Assembly (NCBI GenBank): GCA_021732785.1 | Contig: JAKFUG010000003.1 | Location: forward strand, 186,001 to 250,000 | Reading direction: 5' to 3' | DNA length: 64,000 nucleotides | Source of the DNA: Planctomycetaceae bacterium | GTDB lineage: Bacteria; Planctomycetota; Planctomycetia; Planctomycetales; Planctomycetaceae | Shown: piece by piece, positions 8,211-16,593 of the stretch | Position numbering within the stretch: the first letter of the stretch is position 1 | Layout: every line of letters starts with the position of its first letter | Made by a program: the position numbers and the translations under genes | Notes under the pieces: model-generated | Databases searched by the model: none | What the model saw: the letters and a program-made list of their open reading frames with translations, nothing else | What the model was told of the DNA's origin: nothing

Positions 8211-8999
8211 ATGCCGCTGCTCGAATGTCTTGGTCTCGTGAAGCAATACCCGAGACGGGCGAAGAAGGCCGTCGATGGCGTCAGTTTTCATGTCGACACC
8301 GGCGAGATCGTCGGCTTGCTCGGTCCCAACGGAGCGGGGAAAACCACCAGCTTCCGGATGACCTGCGGGCTCGTCGCCCCGACCGCCGGGAAGGTGCTGT
8401 TCAACGGCGTCGACGTTTCCCGCTGGCCGTTGTACCGCCGGGCTCAGCAGGGAATGGGCTATCTCCCGCAGGACGAAAGCATCTTCGTCAAACTGTCGGT
8501 CGAGCAGAACATCATCGCCGTCCTCGAATTCATGCCGCTCAGTTACCGCGACCGCATGGCCCGCGTGAATGATCTGCTCGGCCAGTTCGGGCTGACCGAC
8601 AAACGCCGACAGGTGGCGTCCACGCTCTCCGGGGGGGAACGTCGCCGGCTGGAAATCGCCCGGTGTCTTGCCACCAAGCCGAAGCTCATCCTGCTCGACG
8701 AACCGTTCACCGGCATCGATCCCGTCACGATTCACAGCATTCAGGACATCATCTTCGAGCTGCGCAACCAGGGCATTTCGATCCTGCTGACCGATCACCG
8801 CGAGCGTGAAACGCTGACGATCACCGACCGCAGCTACATCGTTTTCGCCGGCAAAATCCTCTGCAGCGGCGACGCGGAAACCGTCCTCTCCGACGAACTC
8901 GCCCAGCAATACTACTTCGGCAAACGCTTCGACGCCGGGTCGATCATCGAAAGCAAAGGCGCGTTTCACTCCCAAAGCGCCCTCAACCGCGCCGCGTGA
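8211..8999 (+). CDS. lptB: LptB-like ABC transporter ATP-binding protein
   Basis: This 262-residue ATPase resembles LptB, which powers LPS extraction from the inner membrane through LptFG. Motifs are Walker A GPNGAGKT (residues 38-45), the Q-loop GYLPQDESIF (83-92), signature LSGGERRR (139-146), Walker B LILLDEP (159-165) with FTGIDP after it, and the switch His in LLTDHRERETL. QDESIFVKLSV is close to LptB proteins. The start at 8211 is preceded by AGGGAGGA at 7-bp spacing; an ATG at 8175 lacks such a site. No lptA, lptC or lptFG gene is adjacent, so the partner transporter must lie elsewhere and the Lpt assignment rests on sequence only. Confidence 0.82.
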   Translation: MPLLECLGLVKQYPRRAKKAVDGVSFHVDTGEIVGLLGPNGAGKTTSFRMTCGLVAPTAGKVLFNGVDVSRWPLYRRAQQGMGYLPQDESIFVKLSVEQNIIAVLEFMPLSYRDRMARVNDLLGQFGLTDKRRQVASTLSGGERRRLEIARCLATKPKLILLDEPFTGIDPVTIHSIQDIIFELRNQGISILLTDHRERETLTITDRSYIVFAGKILCSGDAETVLSDELAQQYYFGKRFDAGSIIESKGAFHSQSALNRAA

Positions 9000-9058
9000 C
9001 AATCGACGCTTTACCAGCCCGAAGCGCGAGCAAGGGCGAGTCCTTTACCGGTCAAACC

Positions 9059-9454
9059 ATGAAGGTTGATGAATCAAACGAGGGCTGGCGGGTTACGTTT
9101 GATGACGCTCAGATTACGCAAATCAAAATTGACTTTCGGGTGACGCTGATCGTCGCTGAACTCAGCGCATCGGGCTCACTGACGATCGAGCAACCGTTCG
9201 AGATTATCGAGGGAAATCGAAGAACTACGGTTCATCCCGGTGAGATGTTAAGCATTCCGCCAGTCTTGGATCTGTTTAATGCGGATGTCGAATCGGTCAC
9301 CATAGAACGAATGGGACGATTACAGATGAAGCTGGCGACAGGGGCGGCAATCGAAGTTGTGCCCTCTCGACCCTACGAGGCCTGGCAGTTTGGATGGCTC
9401 GGTGAATTCCTGTTCGTCAGCGCTCCCGGCGGCGAGGTTATGGAATTTCGCTAA
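9059..9454 (+). CDS. hypothetical protein, DUF6188-like
   Basis: This 131-residue protein has no membrane segment or signal peptide. The alternating pattern (ITQIKIDFRVTLIV, GSLTIEQPFEIIEG, VTIERMGRLQMKL, EAWQFGWLGEFLFVSAPGG) suggests a small beta-sandwich and resembles DUF6188-type proteins as I recall them. The frame opens further upstream, but that segment is a half-copy of the AGCCCGAAGCGCGAGC repeat, so the ATG at 9059 is preferred. The stop is 30 bp from the end of the convergent next gene. Its function is unknown. Confidence 0.62.
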   Translation: MKVDESNEGWRVTFDDAQITQIKIDFRVTLIVAELSASGSLTIEQPFEIIEGNRRTTVHPGEMLSIPPVLDLFNADVESVTIERMGRLQMKLATGAAIEVVPSRPYEAWQFGWLGEFLFVSAPGGEVMEFR

Positions 9455-9484
9455 CCAAAATGAAAATGGTCTCGGCTCATCACC

Positions 9485-10237
9485 CTACACCAGAACATCC
9501 CGATTCTTCTGTTCGCCTTTGATCTCAAGACGGTGAACGTGTGCCGAGCCGCTGATGACGGATTGGCTTTTCGCAACCTTCATGAAGTTGGCGGCGGGCC
9601 GTGGTGACTCACGCCAGCCGAAGAACTTCGCGGGCTGTGGTCCGGTGATTTGTAAATAGAGCGCGTGATCGTACTCCGCGACATCATGGACTTGCCCATC
9701 GTGAATGTGGACCGTCGGGAAAAATAGCTGATCGGGCTTTCGCCGCGGAAACTCGAACGCCATCGGATGCACATGGCGGCTGTTCGCTTTCAACTTGAAA
9801 ACGGCGAAGCCCCAATCCCGATACTGCGGCAACTCTTTCAACCAGACATCGCTGGGCAGTTTGAAGCGTTCGTCCAGCCGATCAAAATCACGAACCGTCG
9901 GCACGAATGACGCTTCAAACTCACCGACATCGACGACAGCGAGCTTCGGTTGACCGCCGCCGAAACCACCACCGCCGAAGTTCCCGCTTTCTTTGGCCCG
10001 CGGTTGAGGAAAGCCCGACTCCAGATCTCTAAAGAAGTCCTTGTACTCAGCAAGGTTGATGAACCGGACATCGCCTTCCATCGACTTGAGTGGAATCGGC
10101 AGCGGCAGGATCATCGCGACATCGGCCGTAGACTCGAACTCCATTTCATAGACAAGATATTGCCGCCCGCGCCCGGCGTTCCTCGCGAAGATCTTTGTGT
10201 CCGCGACGTGTTCGACTTTCCCTGAAAAGCAGCACAT
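9485..10237 (-). CDS. conserved hypothetical protein
   Basis: This 250-residue protein begins MCCFSGKVEHVADTKIFAR and has no obvious signal peptide. A glycine-rich spacer (GNFGGGGFGGGQ, about residues 84-95) separates an N-terminal part from a C-terminal part ending in SAHVHRLEIKGEQKN. A HPMAFEFPRR motif and several His residues (HIHDGQVHDVAEYDH) could bind metal, but no family is certain. I recall similar MCCFS-starting proteins in other planctomycetes. The mogA-like gene lies 27 bp beyond its upstream side on the same strand, so the two could be cotranscribed. Confidence 0.68.
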   Translation of the reverse strand: MCCFSGKVEHVADTKIFARNAGRGRQYLVYEMEFESTADVAMILPLPIPLKSMEGDVRFINLAEYKDFFRDLESGFPQPRAKESGNFGGGGFGGGQPKLAVVDVGEFEASFVPTVRDFDRLDERFKLPSDVWLKELPQYRDWGFAVFKLKANSRHVHPMAFEFPRRKPDQLFFPTVHIHDGQVHDVAEYDHALYLQITGPQPAKFFGWRESPRPAANFMKVAKSQSVISGSAHVHRLEIKGEQKNRDVLV

Positions 10238-10263
10238 GGAGGTCTCCTGTTGTGATTGTGGAA

Positions 10264-10815
10264 CTATTTCTTCGGCCGAAACGCTTTGATCTTCGTTTCA
10301 TCGGTTGTGAGATACGGCCCTTCAATCAGATCAATACAATACGGAATCGCCGGGAAGACGGCGTCCAGGCATTCACGGATGGCTTTGGGTTGGCCGGGAA
10401 GATTGACGATCAGGCTGCGGCCACGGATGCCGGCGGTTTGGCGGGAGAGAATCGCGGTGGGGACTTTTTGCAGCGACACCTGCCGCATCAATTCACCAAA
10501 GCCAGGCATCATTTTCTGACAGACGGCTTCCGTGGCTTCTGGTGTGACATCGCGCAACGCCGGGCCGGTGCCGCCGGTGGTGATGATCAGGCAGCAACCT
10601 TCCGTATCGCAAAGTTCTTTCAACGTTGATTCGATGAGCGATTGCTCGTCGGCAATGATGCGTGAGACCGCTTCAAACGGCGATGTCAGAATCTCCGCGA
10701 GATACTCCCGAATCGCCGGGCCACCCCGGTCTTCGTAGACGCCTTGGCTCGCGCGGTCGGACACCGTGACGACACCAATGCGGGCGCGGGCAATGTCAGT
10801 CGTGTGTTCGCTCAA
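10264..10815 (-). CDS. molybdopterin adenylyltransferase-like protein (MogA/MoaB)
   Basis: This protein of about 183 residues has the MoCF-binding fold used to adenylylate or bind molybdopterin in molybdenum cofactor synthesis. Motifs are ARIGVVTVSDRASQGVYEDRGG near the N-terminus, TTGGTGPALRDVTPEAT in the centre, and SLIVNLPGQPKAIRECL near the C-terminus. The frame is open to 10881, but its first codons (GTG at 10881, ATG at 10869) lie in or beside a family C palindrome. I prefer the TTG at 10815, which begins near the conserved ARIGVV strand. The start is therefore uncertain while the family is not. Confidence 0.85.
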   Translation of the reverse strand: MSEHTTDIARARIGVVTVSDRASQGVYEDRGGPAIREYLAEILTSPFEAVSRIIADEQSLIESTLKELCDTEGCCLIITTGGTGPALRDVTPEATEAVCQKMMPGFGELMRQVSLQKVPTAILSRQTAGIRGRSLIVNLPGQPKAIRECLDAVFPAIPYCIDLIEGPYLTTDETKIKAFRPKK

Positions 10816-10834
10816 AGTCTGTCTCTTGAAAACT

Positions 10835-10918
10835 AGTGCAAAGTGACGAGAGAAGCTGTCTGTCTGCATAACACTTTGCACTTTTCACTTTGCATTGACC
10901 ACTTTGCACTGCATTTTC
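10835..10918. repeat. GTGCAAAGTG-type palindrome, family C copy 3
   Basis: The short left arm at 10835-10850 (AGTGCAAAGTGACGAG) pairs with part of a longer right arm at 10872-10918 made of CACTTTGCA and TTTTCACTTTGCATT words. It separates the mogA-like gene from the FAD protein, both on the minus strand. Confidence 0.78.
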
Positions 10919-10930
10919 CACCAACCAAAA

Positions 10931-12535
10931 CTAACGCAACGGCGCGAACCGCCGCACGATCTCCCGCGCGCTGCGGAGACCATCCACCGCGGCGCTGACG
11001 ATGCCCCCGGCGTAACCGGCCCCTTCACCCACCGGATACAACCCTGCAATGTTCGGACATTGGCGGGATTGCAGATCGCGTTCAATCCGCACCGGCGCGC
11101 TGCCGCGCATCTCCGGGCCGACGAGAATCGCGCTCTTCAGAAAATCGCCACGCAGCTTGCGGTCCAGCAACGGCAGCCCGTTCTTGATCGCGGCCACCAC
11201 GACCGGCGGCAGCACGCTATCGAGGCTCGCGGGCTTCGCGCCGCGCTCATAACTGCATGAATAATGCGTTTCCGATGATGGCCGTTGTCCCGACAGAAAC
11301 TCGCGGGCGGATTGAATCGGTGTGTGATACTCGCCGCCGGTCAATCGGAAAGCGGCCGCTTCGTATTGTCGCTGCAGAAACATTCCGGCGAGTGGGTGAT
11401 CGCCACCGAACTCGTGCGGTTCCAACGTGACCATCACGCCGCTGTTGGCGAACGGCGTGTCGTGCCGTGAGTTGCTCATGCCGTTCGTGCAGAAGCAATC
11501 CGGCTCGGAAATGCTGGGGATAATCACGCCGCCGGCACACATGCAGAACGTGAACACATCCTTCGTGCCGCGGGCCTGCAACGTGTAATCGGCGGCTCCG
11601 AGCAGTTCCAGATACTCCGGCTTGCCGTACTTATGCTTGTTGATCTGCTCCTGCGGTTGCTCGATCCGCAAGCCGAGTTGAAACGCCTTCTGCACGAACG
11701 GCACGCCCTGGGCATGCAGCGTTTCATAGGTGTCGCGGGCACTGTGACCGATGCCGAGAATCACCTGCGAACCGGCAATGTATCCCGATGACGTGAACAC
11801 GCCCTGCATGCGGCCATCGCGAATGTCGAGCCGTTCGACGCAGCAGCCGAAGCGATATTCCCCGCCGAGGGCTTCAATCTTGCGACGAAAGTTCCGGCAC
11901 AACATCGGCAGCCGGTTGCTGCCGAGATGCGGCCGATTTTCATAGATGATCGACGGCCGCCCGCCGCAATCGACGAAGGCCTGCAGCGACCATTCGACAT
12001 CGGGCCCTTCGAGCCGGCACGTCAGCTTGCCATCGCTGAAACACCCCGCGCCCCCTTCGCCGAAGAGGTAATTATCCTCGCGATCAAACGCCCCGCCGCG
12101 ATCAAACGCCCGCACCGTCGGCACGCGTTCTTTCACCGGGCGACCCCGTTCCAGAATGATCGGCCGATACCCCTTCAGCGCGAGATAATACCCCGCGAGC
12201 AACCCCGCCGGTCCGGACCCGATGACAATCGGCCGCTCAGCCAACGGTTCGTCGCCGCCGCGCGGATCATCAAACGGCGGAGGTTCGTAAAGCACGGCGT
12301 CATCACGCAACCGGCTCTGCACCGCGGGCGATTTCAACGCCGCGTCGGGGAGATCGATCAGCGTGGTGTAGACGTATTGCAGATTCGCGGCCGACCGGGC
12401 ATCGAGGCTCTTCTTCAGAATCCGCCAGCGCTGCAAATCGCCGGCCGAAACCCCCAGCCGCTTCGCCAGCAGACCGGGCAACACATCCTCGGGAGTCCCC
12501 AGGGGCAGACGTAAATTGGAAATGCGAATGGGCAT
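10931..12535 (-). CDS. FAD-dependent oxidoreductase of the large conserved FAD/NAD(P)-binding family
   Basis: This 534-residue flavoprotein has an N-terminal alpha/beta region (residues 1-75, RISNLRLPLGTPED...) typical of this uncharacterised family. The dinucleotide-binding motif VIGSGPAGLLAGYYLALKG starts at about residue 104. Further family-like stretches are FGEGGAGCFSDGKLT, LGIGHSARDTYE, CMCAGGVIIP and, near the C-terminus, GLYPVGEGAGYAGGIVSAAVDG, which closes the FAD site. The physiological substrate is not known. The start directly precedes the conserved N-terminal strand. Confidence 0.85.
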   Translation of the reverse strand: MPIRISNLRLPLGTPEDVLPGLLAKRLGVSAGDLQRWRILKKSLDARSAANLQYVYTTLIDLPDAALKSPAVQSRLRDDAVLYEPPPFDDPRGGDEPLAERPIVIGSGPAGLLAGYYLALKGYRPIILERGRPVKERVPTVRAFDRGGAFDREDNYLFGEGGAGCFSDGKLTCRLEGPDVEWSLQAFVDCGGRPSIIYENRPHLGSNRLPMLCRNFRRKIEALGGEYRFGCCVERLDIRDGRMQGVFTSSGYIAGSQVILGIGHSARDTYETLHAQGVPFVQKAFQLGLRIEQPQEQINKHKYGKPEYLELLGAADYTLQARGTKDVFTFCMCAGGVIIPSISEPDCFCTNGMSNSRHDTPFANSGVMVTLEPHEFGGDHPLAGMFLQRQYEAAAFRLTGGEYHTPIQSAREFLSGQRPSSETHYSCSYERGAKPASLDSVLPPVVVAAIKNGLPLLDRKLRGDFLKSAILVGPEMRGSAPVRIERDLQSRQCPNIAGLYPVGEGAGYAGGIVSAAVDGLRSAREIVRRFAPLR

Positions 12536-12644
12536 AAAAACTCAACCGGCAGCGCGTTAGTTGCACGCGAAACCTTGGGGGATTGTCAGTGGTTCGTGGT
12601 CAGTTGTCAGTGGGAAAGACGATGAGCCGCGACCGATGATTTAA

Positions 12645-12664
12645 CCCCGGCATTCATGCCGGGG
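12645..12664. terminator. Short GC-rich hairpin between the TIR gene and the FAD gene
   Basis: The arms CCCCGGCAT (12645-12653) and ATGCCGGGG (12656-12664) form a tight stem with a 2-bp loop. It lies 85 bp beyond the TIR stop on the minus strand and could end that transcript, but no T-tract follows. Confidence 0.4.
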
Positions 12665-12749
12665 TGGATGACACACGATACCATTTTTTCGAGCCTGGAT
12701 CACGGGCATTTCCACAGGTGGCTTAGACTGGGAAGTTCCGAGCCATCAA

Positions 12750-13631
12750 TCAATTTGAGGCACTTCGGGGAACCCTTGCTCGCTGTTCAATAAAAAACGC
12801 GATTTGATCCGGGGAGTACTGTCGGCAGTCTATCCAACCATCAGATTCAAACACTCCAGTGACATCACCGTCTCCGGTCCGAATGAACATGATTCGGTTG
12901 TGTTGTCGATTAGCAATGATCTCACGGATTGCTCGAAATTCGATTCCGCTACACCAGCGTTTACGCTCATAGTTTTCTGAAAGAAACACAACATTCAGAT
13001 CTGCGTTTCGATAGATTGTTTGGAGCAAAGTGTCCAGTGAGGGGCGTGCAAGAAACGCTTGATAATGAAAGTCATAAAAGCATGAGTTAGGGCCGAGTCG
13101 CTGTTCAAGCCGCGAAGCAATATCTTGAGCGAGATCCCGATCTTCACCGGGGAATGACAATGCTACTGGAAAGGCATATTGCTCAAGGTCAACATATGGT
13201 CTTGGTGGAAATGCAGACGAGGAAGCTGCAATTCCACGGTTTGAAAGAATGTCTAGCAAGTCGACATTCTTTATTGCCCAATGCGTACGGCTATATTCAA
13301 ACCCATCAATATCCAGCTCAAAAGAAAGGGCCGCAAGCTGATTGTATGAAAGTGGTTGGGTATTGACCGGATCAAATTTCGCTCTCACTACGTCTCTGCG
13401 TTTTAGGATTTCAGTTAAGCGCACGAGATGGACTTGAGGGTTAGTTACGCACTCTTCATGGGCGAGTAAAGCAGGGAAAGCAAGCAATTCGTCAATACGT
13501 GTTTCGCCAAATCGAAAAAAATAGTCTCGGAGACCGGGGTCTGAATACTCAAGACAACGGCCGATTGGCATCGTGAAGCTATTGTCCGCGTATGCTTCAG
13601 AATCAATTGAAACGACAAGATGGTATGGCAT
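12750..13631 (-). CDS. TIR-domain protein with a conserved N-terminal module
   Basis: This 293-residue protein has a C-terminal TIR domain at about residues 153-285. The first strand is FPVALSFPGEDRD, followed by CFYDF near 184-188 (the box 2 position), LNVVFLSENYERKRWC (212-227) and the putative catalytic Glu231 in WCSGIEF. TIR domains with this Glu usually cleave NAD+ or make cyclic ADP-ribose-type signals, and many bacterial ones act in phage defence. Residues 1-140 form a separate module ending RTHWAIKNVDLLDIL that I recall from other bacterial TIR proteins. No sensor, SIR2, Thoeris or STAND partner is adjacent. The coding DNA is visibly richer in A+T than the neighbours, suggesting transfer. 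Confidence 0.85.
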   Translation of the reverse strand: MPYHLVVSIDSEAYADNSFTMPIGRCLEYSDPGLRDYFFRFGETRIDELLAFPALLAHEECVTNPQVHLVRLTEILKRRDVVRAKFDPVNTQPLSYNQLAALSFELDIDGFEYSRTHWAIKNVDLLDILSNRGIAASSSAFPPRPYVDLEQYAFPVALSFPGEDRDLAQDIASRLEQRLGPNSCFYDFHYQAFLARPSLDTLLQTIYRNADLNVVFLSENYERKRWCSGIEFRAIREIIANRQHNRIMFIRTGDGDVTGVFESDGWIDCRQYSPDQIAFFIEQRARVPRSASN

Positions 13632-13823
13632 TCAATATCAACCCATGATCGCTGGTTTACTCACAAGGAATCGGCTTTGGACCTTGGATGACCGCATTCG
13701 ACCGTCACTGACTTAGATTCTAACCAGAAGCAACTCGTAAGACATCAGTTGAATCGTCAAAACGCTTGCGAAGAAAAACTTCGCTAATGACACCCCTGCT
13801 CACCGTGGACGGGTGTAAAGCCG

Positions 13824-14219
13824 CTACCACGCAGGCGACCCCGTCAGCATGCGGGTGAAGATGTCGCCGTCGTAGCCGCGGGTGCGTTGGGGGTGCAGCG
13901 TGATGTAGTGGGGGGCGGTGCCGGTCCAGCGTTCGCCTTTTACCTTGTGCTCGGCGAAACCCTTGTCGGTGAGGGCCCAGATGGTGCCGGACTCGAAGGC
14001 CAGGTCGAACGTCACGAGGGAGTCCAGCGACTGGCTCAGTTCAAACGCGGCCGGACGGTATTTCGGATCCCAATCGGTGCCGTCGACCCGCTGGGCGTGA
14101 ATGCCGCCGCTCAGGACGAGCAGTTTGGCGTCCGGATATTTTTTAGCGACGGGTGGCTGGGGCGAAGTCCTCGCCGCCCCAGAGTTCGTTTCGGCACGAT
14201 GGCGATTTCGTGATTCCAC
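13824..14219 (-). pseudogene. C-terminal remnant of a gene fused to a repeat
   Basis: The open frame encodes 131 residues, but its first 25 or so (ESRNRHRAETNSGAART...) are a translation of the MITE-like unit at 14147-14263. The remaining 105 residues (from KKYPDAKLLVLSGGIHAQR to TGSPAW) read like real protein. The VLSGGIHAQR...WDPKYRP segment recalls the end of Tiki/ChaN- or erythromycin-esterase-like proteins, though this is a weak resemblance. The simplest reading is that repeat insertion removed the 5' part of a longer gene. It could be a short functional gene if a start inside the repeat is used. Confidence 0.55.
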
Positions 14220-14263
14220 ACGGCAATCTGGGTCGTCGCAGACTCCGACCCAGCCACCCGTCG
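14147..14263. mobile_element. 117-bp MITE-like unit, copy 1
   Basis: The unit has perfect 15-bp terminal inverted repeats, CGACGGGTGGCTGGG at 14147 and its complement ending at 14263. Its interior, from GCGAAGTCCTCGCC to ATCTGGGTCGTCGCAG, is shared with copies at 14375-14491 and 15562-15678. No transposase and no clear target-site duplication are seen. This copy has replaced the 5' end of the adjacent gene. Confidence 0.75.
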
Positions 14264-14320
14264 AGTGCTGTTCGCACGGGGTGGCTCAGAGGACGTCCAG
14301 CCCTCTGGGGCGGCACAGCC

Positions 14321-14546
14321 GTAAAGAGGCTTTGTAACAACGGGGCCAAGGCTGGAACCGCGTGGTGATTTGAGCGGCGGGTGGCTGGGGCGAAGTCCTC
14401 GCCGCCCCAGAGTTCGTTTCGGCACGATGGCGATTTCGTGATTCCACACGGCAATCTGGGTCGTCGCAGACTCCGACCCAGCCACCCGTCGTAAAGAGGC
14501 TTTGTAACAACGGGGCCAAGGCTGGAGCCGCGTGGTTATTTGAACG
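14321..14546. repeat. 170-bp-period direct repeat with MITE-like unit copy 2
   Basis: A segment beginning GTAAAGAGGCTTTGTAAC occurs at 14321-14374 and again at 14491-14546. The second 117-bp unit (14375-14491) sits between the two, so the array repeats with a 170-bp period. Only a few substitutions separate the copies, so the duplication is recent. Confidence 0.8.
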
Positions 14547-14612
14547 ATTCCCTGGATGGCCTCTCTGTGGCTCCGCCACCCCAGATTGCCAAAGGCAATC
14601 GGAGCCACCCAT
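14547..14612. repeat. Short inverted repeat before the orphan gene
   Basis: TGGCTCCG and its complement CGGAGCCA flank a segment with ATTGCC and GGCAAT arms. It looks like another degenerate member of the local repeat cluster. Confidence 0.5.
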
Positions 14613-14635
14613 CAATCAGGGGCACCCGGGTGTTG

Positions 14636-15352
14636 TTATTCCAAGTGGTCTACAGCGAGTTCACGTATTGACGTCAGCAGCATGTCTTCTGATTTCTTGA
14701 AGTCATCGTAGTCTAACTTAAAATCTTTCCGTGGCGAACCGGCATCAGTCCAGGCAAACTGACGCCAGAGTCCCAGAATCGACGGCCCATCTGTCACGCC
14801 CTTTGTGCGTTGGATCAACCAATATCCGTAGGTTGAGTAGGCCGCAGCGATTTTGTATTCGGGATTGGCAATCAACGCCTCTGCGTCACTGGTCTTCAGT
14901 TTGAGATCATGTTCCCGTGCAAGTTCAATGATCCGGTCGAGCATGAGTGCCAAGGAACGTCTCTTGTCTGAAGATGTGAGTTTCTTTGCCTTCAGGTGAG
15001 AACCGTTTACAAGCCGAGCACAGATCGAGCAGGAGCATGTACCGCCATATTGATTTCTCAGTACGACGCCGAAATCGTTCGTTATGTCGAAAGAACTGGT
15101 TAGGTACGTCCCGAAGAACGCCGCAAATTGACGCAGTTTATCTTCGTCCGGCCGCATGTCCGCGGGAAACGTCACATGAAACGGTTCGATCCAATCCAGA
15201 GTCGCGGCGGTAACATCGTCGGCATGGCGCGGTGACACGACGCGAGGTAACGGAATTTCACCGGTATCAATGGCGCGACCGAGCCAACGAAGCAATTTGT
15301 AGCTTCTGGAGTGGATATCAAGCGCTAATTTTAGTTCTTCTGGCGGCAGCAT
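14636..15352 (-). CDS. hypothetical protein with a CxCxxC motif
   Basis: This 238-residue, largely helical soluble protein is not recognised. A CSCSIC cluster near residue 110 could bind metal, and the middle is charged and helix-rich (DKRRSLALMLDRIIELAREHD). The segment WIEPFHVTFPADMRPDED near residue 55 and the acidic C-terminus are otherwise unremarkable. It has moderate A+T content compared with the housekeeping neighbours and is enclosed by repeat units at 14147-14612 and 15415-15678, so it looks like accessory DNA. No link to the TIR gene, 1 kb away on the same strand, can be shown. Confidence 0.6.
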   Translation of the reverse strand: MLPPEELKLALDIHSRSYKLLRWLGRAIDTGEIPLPRVVSPRHADDVTAATLDWIEPFHVTFPADMRPDEDKLRQFAAFFGTYLTSSFDITNDFGVVLRNQYGGTCSCSICARLVNGSHLKAKKLTSSDKRRSLALMLDRIIELAREHDLKLKTSDAEALIANPEYKIAAAYSTYGYWLIQRTKGVTDGPSILGLWRQFAWTDAGSPRKDFKLDYDDFKKSEDMLLTSIRELAVDHLE

Positions 15353-15414
15353 TTTGGTTCAGCAACATTCCAACCAAGGCTGGGTGGCATTACCATACAC
15401 GAATTTTCGTCGGA

Positions 15415-15510
15415 TGTGCCACTGCTTCGGAGTCTTCGGAGAAGCAGTGCGAACGCATCGGTCAGCGCCCGAAGACACTGCTTCTGCGAAGACTTCGAAG
15501 CAGTGGCACA
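15415..15510. repeat. TGTGCCACTGC palindrome, variant of family D
   Basis: Arms 15415-15449 and 15476-15510 are near-perfect complements beginning TGTGCCACTGCTTCGGAG. They share the TGTGCCACTG/CAGTGGCACA ends with the family D repeats at 19820, 45915 and 62809 but have a different interior. Confidence 0.8.
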
Positions 15511-15561
15511 GCGCACCTCTTCGGTCAAGCAGGGCCACCCCGCTGCACCGGTTGAGACAAC

Positions 15562-15678
15562 CGGTGGGTGGCTGGGGCGAAGTCTTCGCCGCCCCAGAGA
15601 TCGTTTCGGCACGATGGCGATTTCATGATTCCACACGGCAATCTGGGTCGTCGCTGACTCCGACCCCGCCACCCGTCG
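15562..15678. mobile_element. 117-bp MITE-like unit, copy 3
   Basis: This copy is in the same orientation as the two at 14147 and 14375 and matches them across the interior with scattered substitutions. Its left end (CGGTGGGTGGCTGGG) and right end (GACCCCGCCACCCGTCG) have diverged, so the terminal repeats are no longer perfect. It directly follows a CACCGGTTGAG-type palindromic word. Confidence 0.72.
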
Positions 15679-15867
15679 CCAGGGGCACCCCGTGTGCTCG
15701 TCCAGCGACCTAAGTTCTCAAACATTCTCACACCCGAGACGGGCGTTCGCAAACATTCTCACACCCGGAAATTCCGCGATTCGCGCGCAACCCCCTCCGT
15801 AGGGTTGAGGGGAGCGATGCGATGACTCCCTCACTGGCGACCGAGGGTGGTCGAGGGAGAGCGGGTG

Positions 15868-16436
15868 ATGGCGCGGCCGACGCGGGAATCGTTGCTCGAA
15901 GAGTTGCGGACGCTGGCCGCTCAACACGGGCCGGATGTGACGGTCTTCACGTTCCGGAAAGAAACCGGCATTGCTCCGTATTACATCTATGACCGCTGGG
16001 GGAACTGGACCAATCTGCGACGGGCCGCCGGGTTGCCCGTACGCCCCCATCCCGGCCCGGTTTACTCCAATGACGAGTTGCTGGCCGAATACCACCGTGC
16101 AGCGGTGAACGTTGACGATTATCCGACCCACGCCGAGTTCAATCGGCTCTCCGACCGCTGTTTCCAAACGCTCGAAACCCGGTTTGGCACCACTCAGGAC
16201 GTGCAGCATCAATATCGGGACTGGCTCGCGGCCCAGTGTCCGGGGGAGTCGCCGAAGTTTCTGGAAGGATGCCCGCCGGGCTACGAGCCGACCGCCGTGC
16301 CGGGATTGAACATCATCAATGGGGACTGGCTCCGCAGCGTGATCATGGGGGTGGGACTGGGGTTGGTGATGGTGTTTGCGGAGGCGATGACGGCCGCGGT
16401 GCGGGGTCGGGAAATCCGTGGTCAACCACGGGCTGA
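15868..16436 (+). CDS. protein with homing-endonuclease-associated helical repeats and a membrane segment; stop codon lost
   Basis: About 190 residues read as genuine protein. Two copies of a roughly 60-residue helical repeat begin RESLLEELRTLAAQHG and YSNDELLAEYHRAA; the first ends in WGNWTNLRRAAGLP, the second in QTLETRFGT. This pattern fits the HNH/homing-endonuclease-associated repeat, a DNA-binding module found widely in planctomycetes. A membrane segment, SVIMGVGLGLVMVFAEAM, follows. The ATG at 15868 has a GAGGGAGAG site upstream. The frame does not stop here: it continues to 18453, antisense to aspS. Sequence after about 16414 looks like intergenic repeat, so the true end is lost and the end given is approximate. 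Confidence 0.5.
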
Positions 16437-16593
16437 GTGGTTCGCGCAAGCGGCACCCAGTGCCACCGGCGAATGGACTTGTTCGCCAGTGTCTTTGCGT
16501 CGACAGCAGTCTGCCCAAATCACTGGCGGTCCCGATCAACCGCCAATGGCACCCTTGCGCTCCCCTCTCGGGTCGCGGCGAAACGATATGCGT

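Noticed and set aside
12750-15352. TIR gene and the Cys-containing orphan as a two-gene defence system
   Set aside because: They are about 1 kb apart with repeats and a gene remnant between, and share no motif that links them.
14147-15678. Possible CRISPR-like array
   Set aside because: Three unequally spaced copies with large internal homology and no constant short repeat or variable spacers; fits a MITE-like unit instead.
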